56,090 nucleotides of DNA, taken from an uncultured Bacteroides sp. (GTDB taxonomy: Bacteria; Bacteroidota; Bacteroidia; Bacteroidales; Bacteroidaceae). This document shows, in pieces, positions 25,071 to 31,865 of the stretch. The notes beneath the pieces are model-generated. The model searched no databases, was not told the origin of the DNA, and saw only the letters and a program-made list of their open reading frames with translations. The stretch's first letter is position 1. Every line of letters begins with the position of its first letter. The stretch is taken from the NCBI GenBank assembly GCA_949288715.1, contig CASELH010000042.1, positions 1 through 56,090 on the forward strand, written 5' to 3'. The position numbers and the translations under genes are program-made.

Positions 25071-25092
25071 ATGCATTTTTCCGCCGAAAGCA

Positions 25093-25122
25093 TTGCAGTA
25101 TTAAAAAAACTCCTTATCTTTG
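25093..25122 (+). promoter_or_regulatory. Promoter of the tRNA-Phe/tRNA-Pro unit
   Basis: TTG (25093-25095), then 19 bp, then TATCTTTG (25115-25122), a very good match to the Bacteroidota consensus. The tRNA-Phe gene begins 18 bp later. Confidence 0.75.
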
Positions 25123-25140
25123 CACCCGCAAACCGCAAAA

Positions 25141-25213
25141 GGTGCCATAGCTCAGTTGGTAGAGCAAAGGACTGAAAATCCTTGTGTCCCCGGTTCGATT
25201 CCTGGTGGCACCA
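25141..25213 (+). tRNA. tRNA-Phe (anticodon GAA)
   Basis: The acceptor stem GGTGCCA/TGGCACC, D arm GCTCAGTTGGTAGAGC, anticodon stem AAGGA/TCCTT with loop CTGAAAA and T arm GGTTCGATTCC form a complete cloverleaf. The discriminator is A and CCA is encoded at 25214-25216. Confidence 0.95.
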
Positions 25214-25228
25214 CCACAAATACGGTAT

Positions 25229-25301
25229 CGGAATGTAGCGCAGTTGGTAGCGCACTACGTTCGGGACGTAGGGGTCGGGCGTTCGAGTCGCCTCATTCCG
25301 A
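25229..25301 (+). tRNA. tRNA-Pro (anticodon CGG)
   Basis: The acceptor stem is CGGAATG/CATTCCG, with the C1-G72 pair and A73 discriminator typical of bacterial tRNA-Pro. The anticodon stem CTACG/CGTAG encloses TTCGGGA, and the T arm is GCGTTCGAGTCGC. CCA is not encoded. It is 15 bp after tRNA-Phe and shares its promoter and terminator. Confidence 0.94.
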
Positions 25302-25311
25302 CACAAGAAAC

Positions 25312-25343
25312 GAAAAAGCCGCTGTCTGCACAGCGGCTTTTTC
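25312..25343. terminator. Bidirectional terminator between tRNAs and argD
   Basis: GAAAAAGCCGCTG-TCTGCA-CAGCGGCTTTTTC is a near-perfect hairpin with T runs on both strands. It follows the tRNA-Pro gene on the plus strand and lies 28 bp past the argD stop on the minus strand, so it can close both units. Confidence 0.9.
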
Positions 25344-25371
25344 ATTTCTGCCTTGCCCAGGCGCCAGCAGC

Positions 25372-26496
25372 CTAACCCAACACCTTGGCAAACCGTTCCA
25401 AGAACCGATTGGCCTCGTCCATGCTCAGGCAAAGCGGGGGAAGCAGGCGGACAACGTTTGTGCCGCTGACGCCCGTAAACACATGCTGCTCCTTCAGCAG
25501 GCGGGTACGCAGCTCCTTGATGGGCTGCTCAAACTCCAGGCCAATCATCAGGCCACGGCCGCGCACGTCTTTTATCTGCGGCAGCTTCTTCAGTTCCTCC
25601 AGCAAGTAGGTACCCACGCGGGCGGCGTTCTCTATCAGCCCTTCGCCTTCTATGACGTCGAGCACCGCCAAGGCTGCCGCACACGCCAGGTGGTTGCCGC
25701 CAAACGTGGTGCCCAGCTGCCCATACACGGGCTTGAACTCGGGGCTGATGAGCACCGCCCCCATGGGGAAGCCGTTGCCGATGCCCTTGGCCACAGTAAT
25801 CATGTCCGGGCGGATGCCTGCGTATTGGTGAGCGAAGAACTTGCCGCTGCGGCCGTAACCGCTCTGTATCTCGTCGAGGATGAGGACGGTGCCTGCCGCC
25901 GTGCACTCCTCGCGCAAGGCCTGCATAAAGTCGTCCGTAGGCAGCTGGATGCCGCCCACGCCCTGGATGCCCTCAATAATCACGGCACATACATCACCCT
26001 TTCTCAACTCAGCCTTCATGGCCTCCGTGTCGTTCAGGGGCAGGTAGGTGACGTGCCGGTTGGCGTTGACGGGCGCAATGATTTTCGGATTGTCCGTCAC
26101 CTCCACGGCCAGCGAAGTGCGCCCGTGGAAGGCCTTGGCGAAACTGATGATGCGTGTCCGCCCGTTGTGGAAGGAGGCCAGCTTCAAGGCGTTCTCGTTG
26201 GCTTCCGCGCCGCTGTTGATGAGGAACAGCTGGTAGTCGTCGTAGCCGCAGGCCTTGCCCAGGCGTTCGGCCAACTGCACCTGTAGTTTGTTGATTACTG
26301 AATTGGAGTAGAAGCCCAAGGTGGCCACCTGCTTGCTAATCATCTCCACGTAGTGAGGGTGCGCATGGCCGATGGAGATGACGGCATGCCCGCCGTAGAG
26401 GTCGAGGTACTCGGTGCCTTGCTCGTCCCATACATGGCAGCCTTTGCCCCGCACAATGTTGATGTCGAATAAGGGATATACGTCAAAGAGTTTCAT
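25372..26496 (-). CDS. argD: Acetyl(succinyl)ornithine aminotransferase
   Basis: A 374-residue class-III PLP aminotransferase. SGAEANENALKLA (95-107) and the LDEIQSGYGRSGKFFA block are typical, and the PLP lysine is K237 in VAKGIGNGFPMGAVL. It converts N-acylglutamate semialdehyde to N-acylornithine with glutamate as donor, in the arginine pathway. In Bacteroides the acyl group is reported to be succinyl and not acetyl; the sequence alone cannot tell which. It is the last gene of the arginine operon, after argC, and ends at a bidirectional terminator. Confidence 0.92.
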   Translation of the reverse strand: MKLFDVYPLFDINIVRGKGCHVWDEQGTEYLDLYGGHAVISIGHAHPHYVEMISKQVATLGFYSNSVINKLQVQLAERLGKACGYDDYQLFLINSGAEANENALKLASFHNGRTRIISFAKAFHGRTSLAVEVTDNPKIIAPVNANRHVTYLPLNDTEAMKAELRKGDVCAVIIEGIQGVGGIQLPTDDFMQALREECTAAGTVLILDEIQSGYGRSGKFFAHQYAGIRPDMITVAKGIGNGFPMGAVLISPEFKPVYGQLGTTFGGNHLACAAALAVLDVIEGEGLIENAARVGTYLLEELKKLPQIKDVRGRGLMIGLEFEQPIKELRTRLLKEQHVFTGVSGTNVVRLLPPLCLSMDEANRFLERFAKVLG

Positions 26497-26517
26497 ATTG
26501 ATAATGAAGAATCTTAT

Positions 26518-26638
26518 TAAATTAAAAATTAAGAATTAAGAATGAAGAACTAAGAATGAAGAATTAGGCTGCGCTGTCAGTGTACATTATCACGCCGCAT
26601 GGTAAATTCTTCATTCTTCGTTCTTCATTCTTCATTAA
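26518..26638. repeat. Inverted repeat with GAATGAA/GAATTAA arms, argC-argD gap
   Basis: The left arm (about 26528-26567) is a run of 7-bp units GAATTAA, GAATGAA and GAACTAA; the right arm (26604-26638) is the same series reversed and complemented (TTCTTCA-type). The ~35-bp centre, TGCGCTGTCAGTGTACATTA and on, contains no further repeat. The element reaches the argC stop codon, so a transcript would carry a long hairpin between argC and argD. Confidence 0.75.
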
Positions 26639-27603
26639 AACGCACTCGGTTTCAGCCTCAGCCCCACCGTCTCCTCCAGGTTGAACAGCAGGTTCATGTT
26701 GTGCACGGCCTGGCCGCTGGCGCCTTTCAGAAGGTTGTCGATGACGGAGATGATGAGCAGCTTGTCGCCATGCTTCTCCAGGTGGAGCAGGCACTTGTTG
26801 GTGTTCACCACCTGCTTCAGGTCGATGTTCTTGTCCACCACGTGGGTGAAGGAGTCGCGCTCGTAGTACTCCGTGTAGATGCGCGTCAGCTCGTCGATGC
26901 TGCACTTGTTGCGCACCACCATGGTGGCAAAGATGCCGCGAGGGAAGGCGCCCCGGTAGGGGATGAAGTCTATCTCCGAATCGAAACTGTTCTGCAACTG
27001 CTTCAGCGACTGCTTTATCTCGGGCACATGCTGGTGCTCGAATGCCTTGTACACGCTCAGGTTGTTGTCGCGCCAGCTGAAGTGGCTCGTCGCGCCCGGC
27101 TTCACGCCCGCCCCGGTGCTGCCGGTGATGGCGTTTACCACGATGTCGCCCGTCAGCATCAGGTGCTTGGCCAGGGGCAGCAGTCCCAACTGGATGCAGG
27201 TGGCAAAGCAGCCGGGATTGGCCACGTGCTGCGCCTTGCAGGTGGCGCGCCGGTTCAGTTCGGGCAAGCCGTAGATGAAGTCGTTGCCCTCGGCCTTGAG
27301 GCGATAGTCCATAGAGAGGTCTATAATCTTCAGCCCTTCTGGGATGTCGTGGCTCTCCATGAACTTGCGCGTGTCGCCATGCGCGGTGCAGAAGAAGAGG
27401 CAATCGATGTCCTCCAGCGGCAGCTGGTCGGTGAAGCGCAGGTCGGTCTCGCCATAAAGGCCCTCGTGCACGTCGGTCACGCGGTTGCCGGCGTTGCTGC
27501 CGCTGTTGATGAATACGATTTCTGCCTCGGGGTGGTTGATGAGCAAGCGGATAAGCTCGCCGGCGGTATACCCCGCCCCGCCTATAATTCCTACTTTTAT
27601 CAT
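26635..27603 (-). CDS. argC: N-acyl-gamma-glutamyl-phosphate reductase
   Basis: A 322-residue NADPH-dependent reductase. The nucleotide-binding loop GIIGGAGYTAGEL is at 5-17 and the catalytic cysteine is C132 in HVANPGCFATC. The C-terminus is HNMNLLFNLEETVGLRL. It reduces N-acylglutamyl phosphate to the semialdehyde that ArgD aminates. It sits between a small pspC gene and argD on the minus strand. Both of its flanking gaps contain GAATGAA-type repeats. Confidence 0.94.
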   Translation of the reverse strand: MIKVGIIGGAGYTAGELIRLLINHPEAEIVFINSGSNAGNRVTDVHEGLYGETDLRFTDQLPLEDIDCLFFCTAHGDTRKFMESHDIPEGLKIIDLSMDYRLKAEGNDFIYGLPELNRRATCKAQHVANPGCFATCIQLGLLPLAKHLMLTGDIVVNAITGSTGAGVKPGATSHFSWRDNNLSVYKAFEHQHVPEIKQSLKQLQNSFDSEIDFIPYRGAFPRGIFATMVVRNKCSIDELTRIYTEYYERDSFTHVVDKNIDLKQVVNTNKCLLHLEKHGDKLLIISVIDNLLKGASGQAVHNMNLLFNLEETVGLRLKPSAF

Positions 27604-27670
27604 AGTAATGAAGAATGAAGAATGAAGAATGAAGGACGGAGGCCGCCCCTGCGTTCCTCACCCGGTGTTG

Positions 27671-27883
27671 TCATTGTCGGTAATAAGGGTTTGGCTCTTC
27701 CGGGATGACGAGCATCAGGATGAAGTAAACCAGCACGCCCGAGAAGACGGTGAATATGGTGAGTAGCACGTAGGCCACCCGCACCACCGTGGGGTCGAGG
27801 CCGAAATAATTGGCAAAGGCGGCACATACGCCCGCCAGCATGCGCCCCTTCCGGGGGCGGCGAAGTTTCTTGGGTTCGTCCAT
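27671..27883 (-). CDS. Small PspC-domain membrane protein
   Basis: A 70-residue protein consisting of one PspC domain: KKLRRPRKGRMLAGVCAAFANYFGLDPTVVRVAYVLL, followed by a hydrophobic helix (about 37-60) and IPEEPNPYYRQ. PspC proteins sense or bind at the inner membrane under envelope stress; small stand-alone versions are common in Bacteroidota with no assigned role. It interrupts the arginine operon between argG and argC on the same strand, which has no obvious functional reason. The gap to argC (27604-27670) begins with four GAATGAA-type 7-bp units. Confidence 0.88.
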   Translation of the reverse strand: MDEPKKLRRPRKGRMLAGVCAAFANYFGLDPTVVRVAYVLLTIFTVFSGVLVYFILMLVIPEEPNPYYRQ

Positions 27884-27935
27884 GCGATAAAGGTCGTTTA
27901 AGGGTTTATAAATATTTACAGCCGGAGTGATGTGA

Positions 27936-28058
27936 CATCAGACGCCGTCTGATGTAGGATGAGACGGCGTCTGATGCAGGATGAAACGCCGTCCGATGTG
28001 GCATCAAACGTCGTCTGATGTCCGGCCCTCCCAAAACCCGCCTACAGATGCTTCTGGG
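27936..28058. repeat. 22-bp array of CATCAnACGnCGTnTGATG palindromes inside the arg operon (4 units)
   Basis: Units start at 27936, 27958, 27980 and 28002, exactly 22 bp apart. The first is a perfect 19-bp palindrome (CATCAGACGCCGTCTGATG); the others carry one or more mismatches. After the array, CCTACAGATGCTTCTGG (28041-28057) matches the flank found before the related array at 11519. Confidence 0.85.
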
Positions 28059-28110
28059 ACAGGTAGGGAGGTTGCGTCGGCTTATTCAGAATCCTTTACA
28101 ATGCGTCGGC

Positions 28111-29316
28111 TCACTCCATCTCGTCCTTATGGCAGGCGTAGTAGGCGCGCAGGGGGGTGCTGAGCACTTTAATGAAGCCCTTGGCGTCTTCCGCCGTCCA
28201 GCCCTTCTGCATCTCGCCGTATTCGCCAAACTTGTTTTTCACCAAGTCGTCCGCGCTCTCCACGCCCACGGTGTGGAAGCCGTAGGGGCGCAGCTCCAGG
28301 ATGGCCGTGCCGTTCACGTGACGCTGGCTGGAGGTGAGCATGGCCTCGATGTCGCGCATCACCGGCTCCAGGTACTCGCTTTCGTGCAGGAACATGCCAT
28401 ACCAGTTGGCCACCTGGTCCTTCCAGTACTGCTGCCACTTGCTCAGCGTGTACTTCTCCAGGAAGCGGTGCGCGCCGATGATGAGCATCGGGGCGGCAGC
28501 CTCAAAGCCCACGCGGCCCTTGATGCCGATGATGGTGTCGCCCACGTGCATGTCGCGCCCTATGGCGTAGGCCGCTCCAATCTCTTCTACTTTCTGAATA
28601 GCCTTGATAGGGTCGTCTATGCGCTCGCCGTTCACGGCCTTCAGCTCGCCCTGCTCAAAGGTGAGGCGCAGCTGCTCGGTGCCCTCCTTGGTGCAGTGCT
28701 TCAGGTAGGCGCTCTCCGGCAGGCCCTGTGCCGAGTCCAGGATTTCGCCGCCGCAGATGCTGGTGCCCCAGATGCCTACGTTGTACGAGTACTTCAGCTT
28801 GGCAAAGTCGGCGGCAAAGCCATGCTTGTTCAGGTAGTCTATTTCCTCCTGGCGGCTCAGGGCCATGTCGCGTGTCAAGGTGATGATTTCCACGCCCGGC
28901 GCCATCACCAGGAAGGTCATGTCGAAGCGCACCTGGTCGTTGCCCGCTCCCGTAGAGCCGTGGGCAATGGCATCGGCCCCAATCTCGTTGGCATAGCGCG
29001 CGATGGCCAGTGCCTGGAAGATGCGCTCCGAGCTGACGGAGATGGGGTAAGTGCCGTTGCGCAGCACGTTGCCGTAGACCATGTACTTCAAGCTCTTCTC
29101 GTAATACTCGTGCGTCACGTCGAGGGTGACGTACTTGGTGGCGCCCAGCTTGTAGGCGTTCTCCTCGTTGGTCTTGAGCTGCTCGGCGCTGAATCCGCCC
29201 GTATTGGCGCAGGCCGCATGTACTTCGTATCCTTTCTCCTTGGCCAGATACATCACGGTGAACGAGGTGTCCAGCCCGCCGCTGAAGGCGACTACTACTT
29301 TCTTTTTCTGTTCCAT
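28111..29316 (-). CDS. argG: Argininosuccinate synthase
   Basis: A 401-residue enzyme. The ATP pyrophosphatase loop AFSGGLDTS lies at the N-terminus, and AHGSTGAGNDQVRFDM and IGIKGRVGFEAAAPMLIIGAHR are well conserved. It joins citrulline and aspartate to argininosuccinate. The family is usually 390-450 residues. It lies between the GNAT gene and pspC. The downstream 227-bp gap contains the 22-bp palindrome array, so transcript coupling to argC is not assured. Confidence 0.93.
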   Translation of the reverse strand: MEQKKKVVVAFSGGLDTSFTVMYLAKEKGYEVHAACANTGGFSAEQLKTNEENAYKLGATKYVTLDVTHEYYEKSLKYMVYGNVLRNGTYPISVSSERIFQALAIARYANEIGADAIAHGSTGAGNDQVRFDMTFLVMAPGVEIITLTRDMALSRQEEIDYLNKHGFAADFAKLKYSYNVGIWGTSICGGEILDSAQGLPESAYLKHCTKEGTEQLRLTFEQGELKAVNGERIDDPIKAIQKVEEIGAAYAIGRDMHVGDTIIGIKGRVGFEAAAPMLIIGAHRFLEKYTLSKWQQYWKDQVANWYGMFLHESEYLEPVMRDIEAMLTSSQRHVNGTAILELRPYGFHTVGVESADDLVKNKFGEYGEMQKGWTAEDAKGFIKVLSTPLRAYYACHKDEME

Positions 29317-29320
29317 AATT

Positions 29321-29428
29321 ATTGAATTGAGAATTGAGAATTGAGAATTAAGAAATAATACTTCGTCCTTCCGGAGGCCTTCCTTTGCCCTTTCCTGTAT
29401 TTTTTAATTCTCAATTCTCAATTTTTAA
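29321..29428. repeat. Inverted repeat with GAATTGA arms, argG-GNAT gap
   Basis: The left arm (29321-29356) is made of GAATTGA units ending GAATTAAGAAAT; the right arm (29400-29428) is the complement (TCAATTC-type units ending TTTTTAATTAA). The centre is CTTCGTCCTTCCGGAGGCCT and on. The architecture matches the GAATGAA elements, but the 7-bp unit is different. Confidence 0.7.
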
Positions 29429-29965
29429 TTAAATCTTGTCTTCCTCATGCAGCGCCGGGTCGTACAGCATGGCCGTGCAGATGCAGAACTTGCGGTTCTT
29501 GGCCACGAGGATGTCGTGGTTCACGCAGCCCTCGCATCCCTTCCAGAAGGCGTCGTCGTCCGTCAGCTCGTTGAAGGTGACGGGCACGTAGCCCAGCTCG
29601 GTGTTCATCTTCATCACCGCCGCGCCGCTGGTCAGGCTGCGCAGGCGCGCCAGGCGGAACGAGGCCTGCTTGATGCGCTTGGCCAGCCCCAGCCCCCGGT
29701 ATTTGGGGTGCACTATCAGGCCCGAGGTGGCCACATACTGCTTGTTGCCCCAACTCTCTATGTAGGTGAAGCCTGCAAAGTCGGTGCCACACAGGGCAAT
29801 GATGGCCTTGCCCTCCTTCATCTTGGTGGCCACATACTCGTGCGTGCGCTCGGCAATGCCGGTGCCCCTCACCTTGGCGGCCTCCCGTATGGTATCTAAA
29901 ATCGTATCGACGTAAACTTCATGGGAGGCGTCTGCCACCATCACATCAATTTGTTTCGAGTCCAT
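29429..29965 (-). CDS. GNAT-family acyltransferase in the arginine operon
   Basis: A 178-residue N-acyltransferase. The acyl-CoA loop is RGLGLAK (90-96) in VHPKYRGLGLAKRIKQ, preceded by FAGFTYIESWGNKQYVATSGLIV. The C-terminal third carries four cysteines in the spacing CxxC (144, 147) and CxC (161, 163), which could bind a metal. It lies between argR and argG. No argA or argJ is visible in the window, so it may supply the first acylation of glutamate, perhaps with succinyl-CoA because Bacteroides is reported to use succinylated intermediates. This role is inferred from position only. Confidence 0.8.
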   Translation of the reverse strand: MDSKQIDVMVADASHEVYVDTILDTIREAAKVRGTGIAERTHEYVATKMKEGKAIIALCGTDFAGFTYIESWGNKQYVATSGLIVHPKYRGLGLAKRIKQASFRLARLRSLTSGAAVMKMNTELGYVPVTFNELTDDDAFWKGCEGCVNHDILVAKNRKFCICTAMLYDPALHEEDKI

Positions 29966-30040
29966 TGCTACTGTCTTGCTAAGTGCGGGGCGGGCGGGAA
30001 AGGATGCTTGCCCGTCCGTGCCCCCAAAATTACATATTTA

Positions 30041-30514
30041 TTATTTTATATTAGGTATGATTTCCGATAAAAAATCCCGTATCCTGCCGTGCGGAATGCC
30101 CTCGCGTATCACCATCATGATGGTGTCATCGCCCGCTATGGTGCCCAGAATGTCGGCACACTCCCGGTTGTCTATGTCGTAAGCCATGCTGCTGGCATAG
30201 CCCGGACGCGTGCGTATAACGGCCAGGTTGCCCGAAAAGTGCAGCGACACAAATCCGCTGTGCATCAGCATCTCGCTGGTGCTCTGCGCGTTCGTGCGCT
30301 TGTACATGATGTTGTTTGGCAGCACGTACACATACTTCCCGTTGATGTTGGCCGCCTTGGCCACCTTCAACTGCTTCAAGTCGCGCGACAAGGTTGCCTG
30401 CGTCACCTCGAAGCCCTCGTCCTCCAGAGCCTTCAGCAGTTCGTCTTGCGAGCCCACCTCCTTGCCCGAGATTATCATCTTGATGGCATCCAGTCTATCG
30501 GCTTTCTTCTTCAT
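30041..30514 (-). CDS. argR: Arginine repressor
   Basis: A 157-residue regulator. The N-terminal winged helix contains SQDELLKALEDEGFEVTQATLSRDL with the SRD motif at 43-45. The C-terminal hexamerisation and arginine-binding domain has GTIAGDDT (124-131), with the paired Asp that contacts arginine. It is the first gene of the arginine operon, followed by the GNAT gene after 75 bp. A possible ARG box lies just before its start, so autoregulation is likely. Confidence 0.93.
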   Translation of the reverse strand: MKKKADRLDAIKMIISGKEVGSQDELLKALEDEGFEVTQATLSRDLKQLKVAKAANINGKYVYVLPNNIMYKRTNAQSTSEMLMHSGFVSLHFSGNLAVIRTRPGYASSMAYDIDNRECADILGTIAGDDTIMMVIREGIPHGRIRDFLSEIIPNIK

Positions 30515-30519
30515 CGATT

Positions 30520-30550
30520 TGCATATTTATTCTAAAACGGGGCAAAATTA
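30520..30550 (-). promoter_or_regulatory. argR promoter element and possible ARG box
   Basis: On the minus strand TAATTTTG (30550-30543) fits TAnnTTTG. Just downstream, the plus strand reads TGCATATTTATTCT (30520-30533), matching 8 of the 10 fixed positions of the ARG-box core TGAATnnnnATTCA. A bound ArgR would block transcription of the whole arginine operon. No -33 TTTG was found at the usual distance. Confidence 0.45.
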
Positions 30551-30656
30551 CGCTTTATTTTTGAAATAATATGCAGTTCTACCCGTTTTTTATACTGATT
30601 TATACAAAAAATCCGCTCCGCCGCCCCTGCGACAAATATTCTTACCCACCCTGTAC

Positions 30657-30744
30657 ACATTTTCTACCTTCCACCTCCTTTCTATAACGAGGGAAAAGAA
30701 AAGGAGCAGATAAGGAGCGGGTAAGGAGAAGGTAAGGAGAAGAA
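30657..30744. repeat. 11-bp tandem array, copy L3 (4 units)
   Basis: Units start at 30701, 30712, 30723 and 30734: AAGGAGCAGAT, AAGGAGCGGGT, AAGGAGAAGGT and AAGGAGAAGAA. The leader has CTATAACG (30682-30689) 11 nt before the first unit, and CTCCTTT (30675-30681) complements AAAGGAG at the array start. The leader ATTTTCTAC-TTCCACCTCC matches copy L1. The remaining stretch to 31003 is AT-rich and shows no gene. Confidence 0.8.
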
Positions 30745-31003
30745 AAGAAGATGGTAAAATGAGAGAACATGCAGCATTACTATCAGATTGATACACAAAG
30801 CATAAAAGATACATATTTTTAGGCAATCCATCCGAATTCAAGATTTTATGGTGTAAAGATTCCGGATTTTTATTATCAAGAATTATTACGAAGATACAGT
30901 CGCAGGAGGAACTAAAACAAAAATTATTGTACCAAAACTACTGCATATTTTGAAAAATGCAGCGGTTTTGAAGCCTACAAAAAGATTGAAATACTCATTT
31001 TCA

Positions 31004-31035
31004 TTTGTTTAGCACAAGAAGATTTGCTAACTTTG
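31004..31035 (+). promoter_or_regulatory. Promoter of the AbiE-like module
   Basis: TTTG (31004-31007), 20 bp, TAACTTTG (31028-31035): an excellent Bacteroidota promoter. It leaves only a very short leader before the ATG at 31051. Confidence 0.75.
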
Positions 31036-31050
31036 CGTTATTCTAATTGC

Positions 31051-31455
31051 ATGGCCATGTCGGATGAAGTAATAAAGCAAGAGTTATTGGCGAAACTAAA
31101 GCAAGAACATTGCTTTTGGTCGTATAATGAGGATTCAATCAAGGTGGGTTGTCCTACAGGCTCATCTCCCCTGGATTGCTTTTGGTCGTATAATGAGGAT
31201 TCAATCAAGGATATCCCCGATGATATGCTGATTGAAAAGACTTTGTTGCATCTTGACTTGGACGACATCAACCGGCTCTTCCTGATTTACCCTTTCAAGA
31301 AAATAAAGCGGGTGTGGCTGGATTACCTTATTCCACAAGAAGAATACCTCTACACACTAAACCGATTCTTTGCCTGGTACTATTTCAAGGCGAAGAAACC
31401 GGATGCTTACATAAAATCTATGGCTACCCGCCACTTCAACAAGCTATCGGCATGA
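31051..31455 (+). CDS. Antitoxin-like partner of an AbiEii protein, with a 66-bp internal duplication
   Basis: About 134 residues from the start chosen at 31051, just after the promoter. The C-terminal part (DDMLIEKTLLHLDLDDINRLFLIYPFKKIKRVWLDYLIPQEEYLYTLNRFFAWYYF) resembles small proteins (DUF6922-like) encoded in front of AbiEii nucleotidyltransferases; the resemblance is from memory. A perfect 36-bp repeat (31109-31144 and 31175-31210) duplicates CFWSYNEDSIK, separated by VGCPTGSSPLD. The insertion is 66 bp, so the frame is kept. The stop overlaps the start of the next gene (ATGA). The partner toxin is broken, so this gene may be a relic. Confidence 0.6.
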   Translation: MAMSDEVIKQELLAKLKQEHCFWSYNEDSIKVGCPTGSSPLDCFWSYNEDSIKDIPDDMLIEKTLLHLDLDDINRLFLIYPFKKIKRVWLDYLIPQEEYLYTLNRFFAWYYFKAKKPDAYIKSMATRHFNKLSA

Positions 31456-31771
31456 AAGGTTTGGCTCCACATACCCGGCAGGTCTTTGAAGCAGTCTCAA
31501 AACCGGACTGCATCAAGCCTTATCTTTTGGTGGGTGGCACAGCCTTGTCTTTGCAGATAGGTACCCGGCAGAGTGAGGACTTGGACTTTATGAAGTGGCG
31601 CACGTACAGAGATGAGAAGATGGAAGTGGCATGGTATCAGATAGGAATCTGCTGGCCATGTTAACCAACGGAAATCGTTTCACACGGGACGCGCATTTTG
31701 AACAACTCAAACCGGTATATGCCGTTACTGCGAAAGAAATCGAAGCTTATATAAAGACTTGCTTGAAGTAG
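31452..31771 (+). pseudogene. AbiEii/AbiGii-type nucleotidyltransferase, internally deleted
   Basis: The start overlaps the upstream stop in ATGA. The N-terminal ~65 residues match the beginning of AbiEii-type toxins: the core YLLVGGTALSLQIGTRQSEDLDFM contains GGTAL and the nucleotidyltransferase DLD. After MEVAWYQI the frame breaks, and a second frame gives NLLAMLTNGNRFTRDAHFEQL followed by AKEIEAYIKTCLK and a stop at about 31771. These look like the C-terminal end of the same family, so most of the middle appears to be deleted. Without it no kinase-like toxin activity is expected. Confidence 0.75.
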
Positions 31772-31825
31772 CAAAGCTTACAAAAGCGTACTCATGAACG
31801 TGATAAACGTTTTTTCCATTCCCAT

Positions 31826-31859
31826 TTTGCACATCATATCCCATTTTTCCCTAACTTTG
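31826..31859 (+). promoter_or_regulatory. Promoter of a structured leader or RNA gene
   Basis: TTTG (31826-31829), 22 bp, TAACTTTG (31852-31859). It lies about 400 bp before the next ATG and directly before a region rich in stable hairpins. No other promoter was seen for the collagen-like lipoprotein gene. Confidence 0.6.
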
Positions 31860-31865
31860 CGCAGT

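Noticed and set aside
7182-28020. 22-23 bp arrays as CRISPR arrays
   Set aside because: Units are directly adjacent, there are no unique spacers, units are palindromic and short, and no cas gene is present.
28018-29325. 435-codon plus-strand open frame over argG
   Set aside because: Antisense shadow of argG; the translation is low-complexity His/Val/Ala-rich with no motif.
30590-30841. 83-codon minus-strand frame
   Set aside because: Same reason: it translates the repeat array and its leader.
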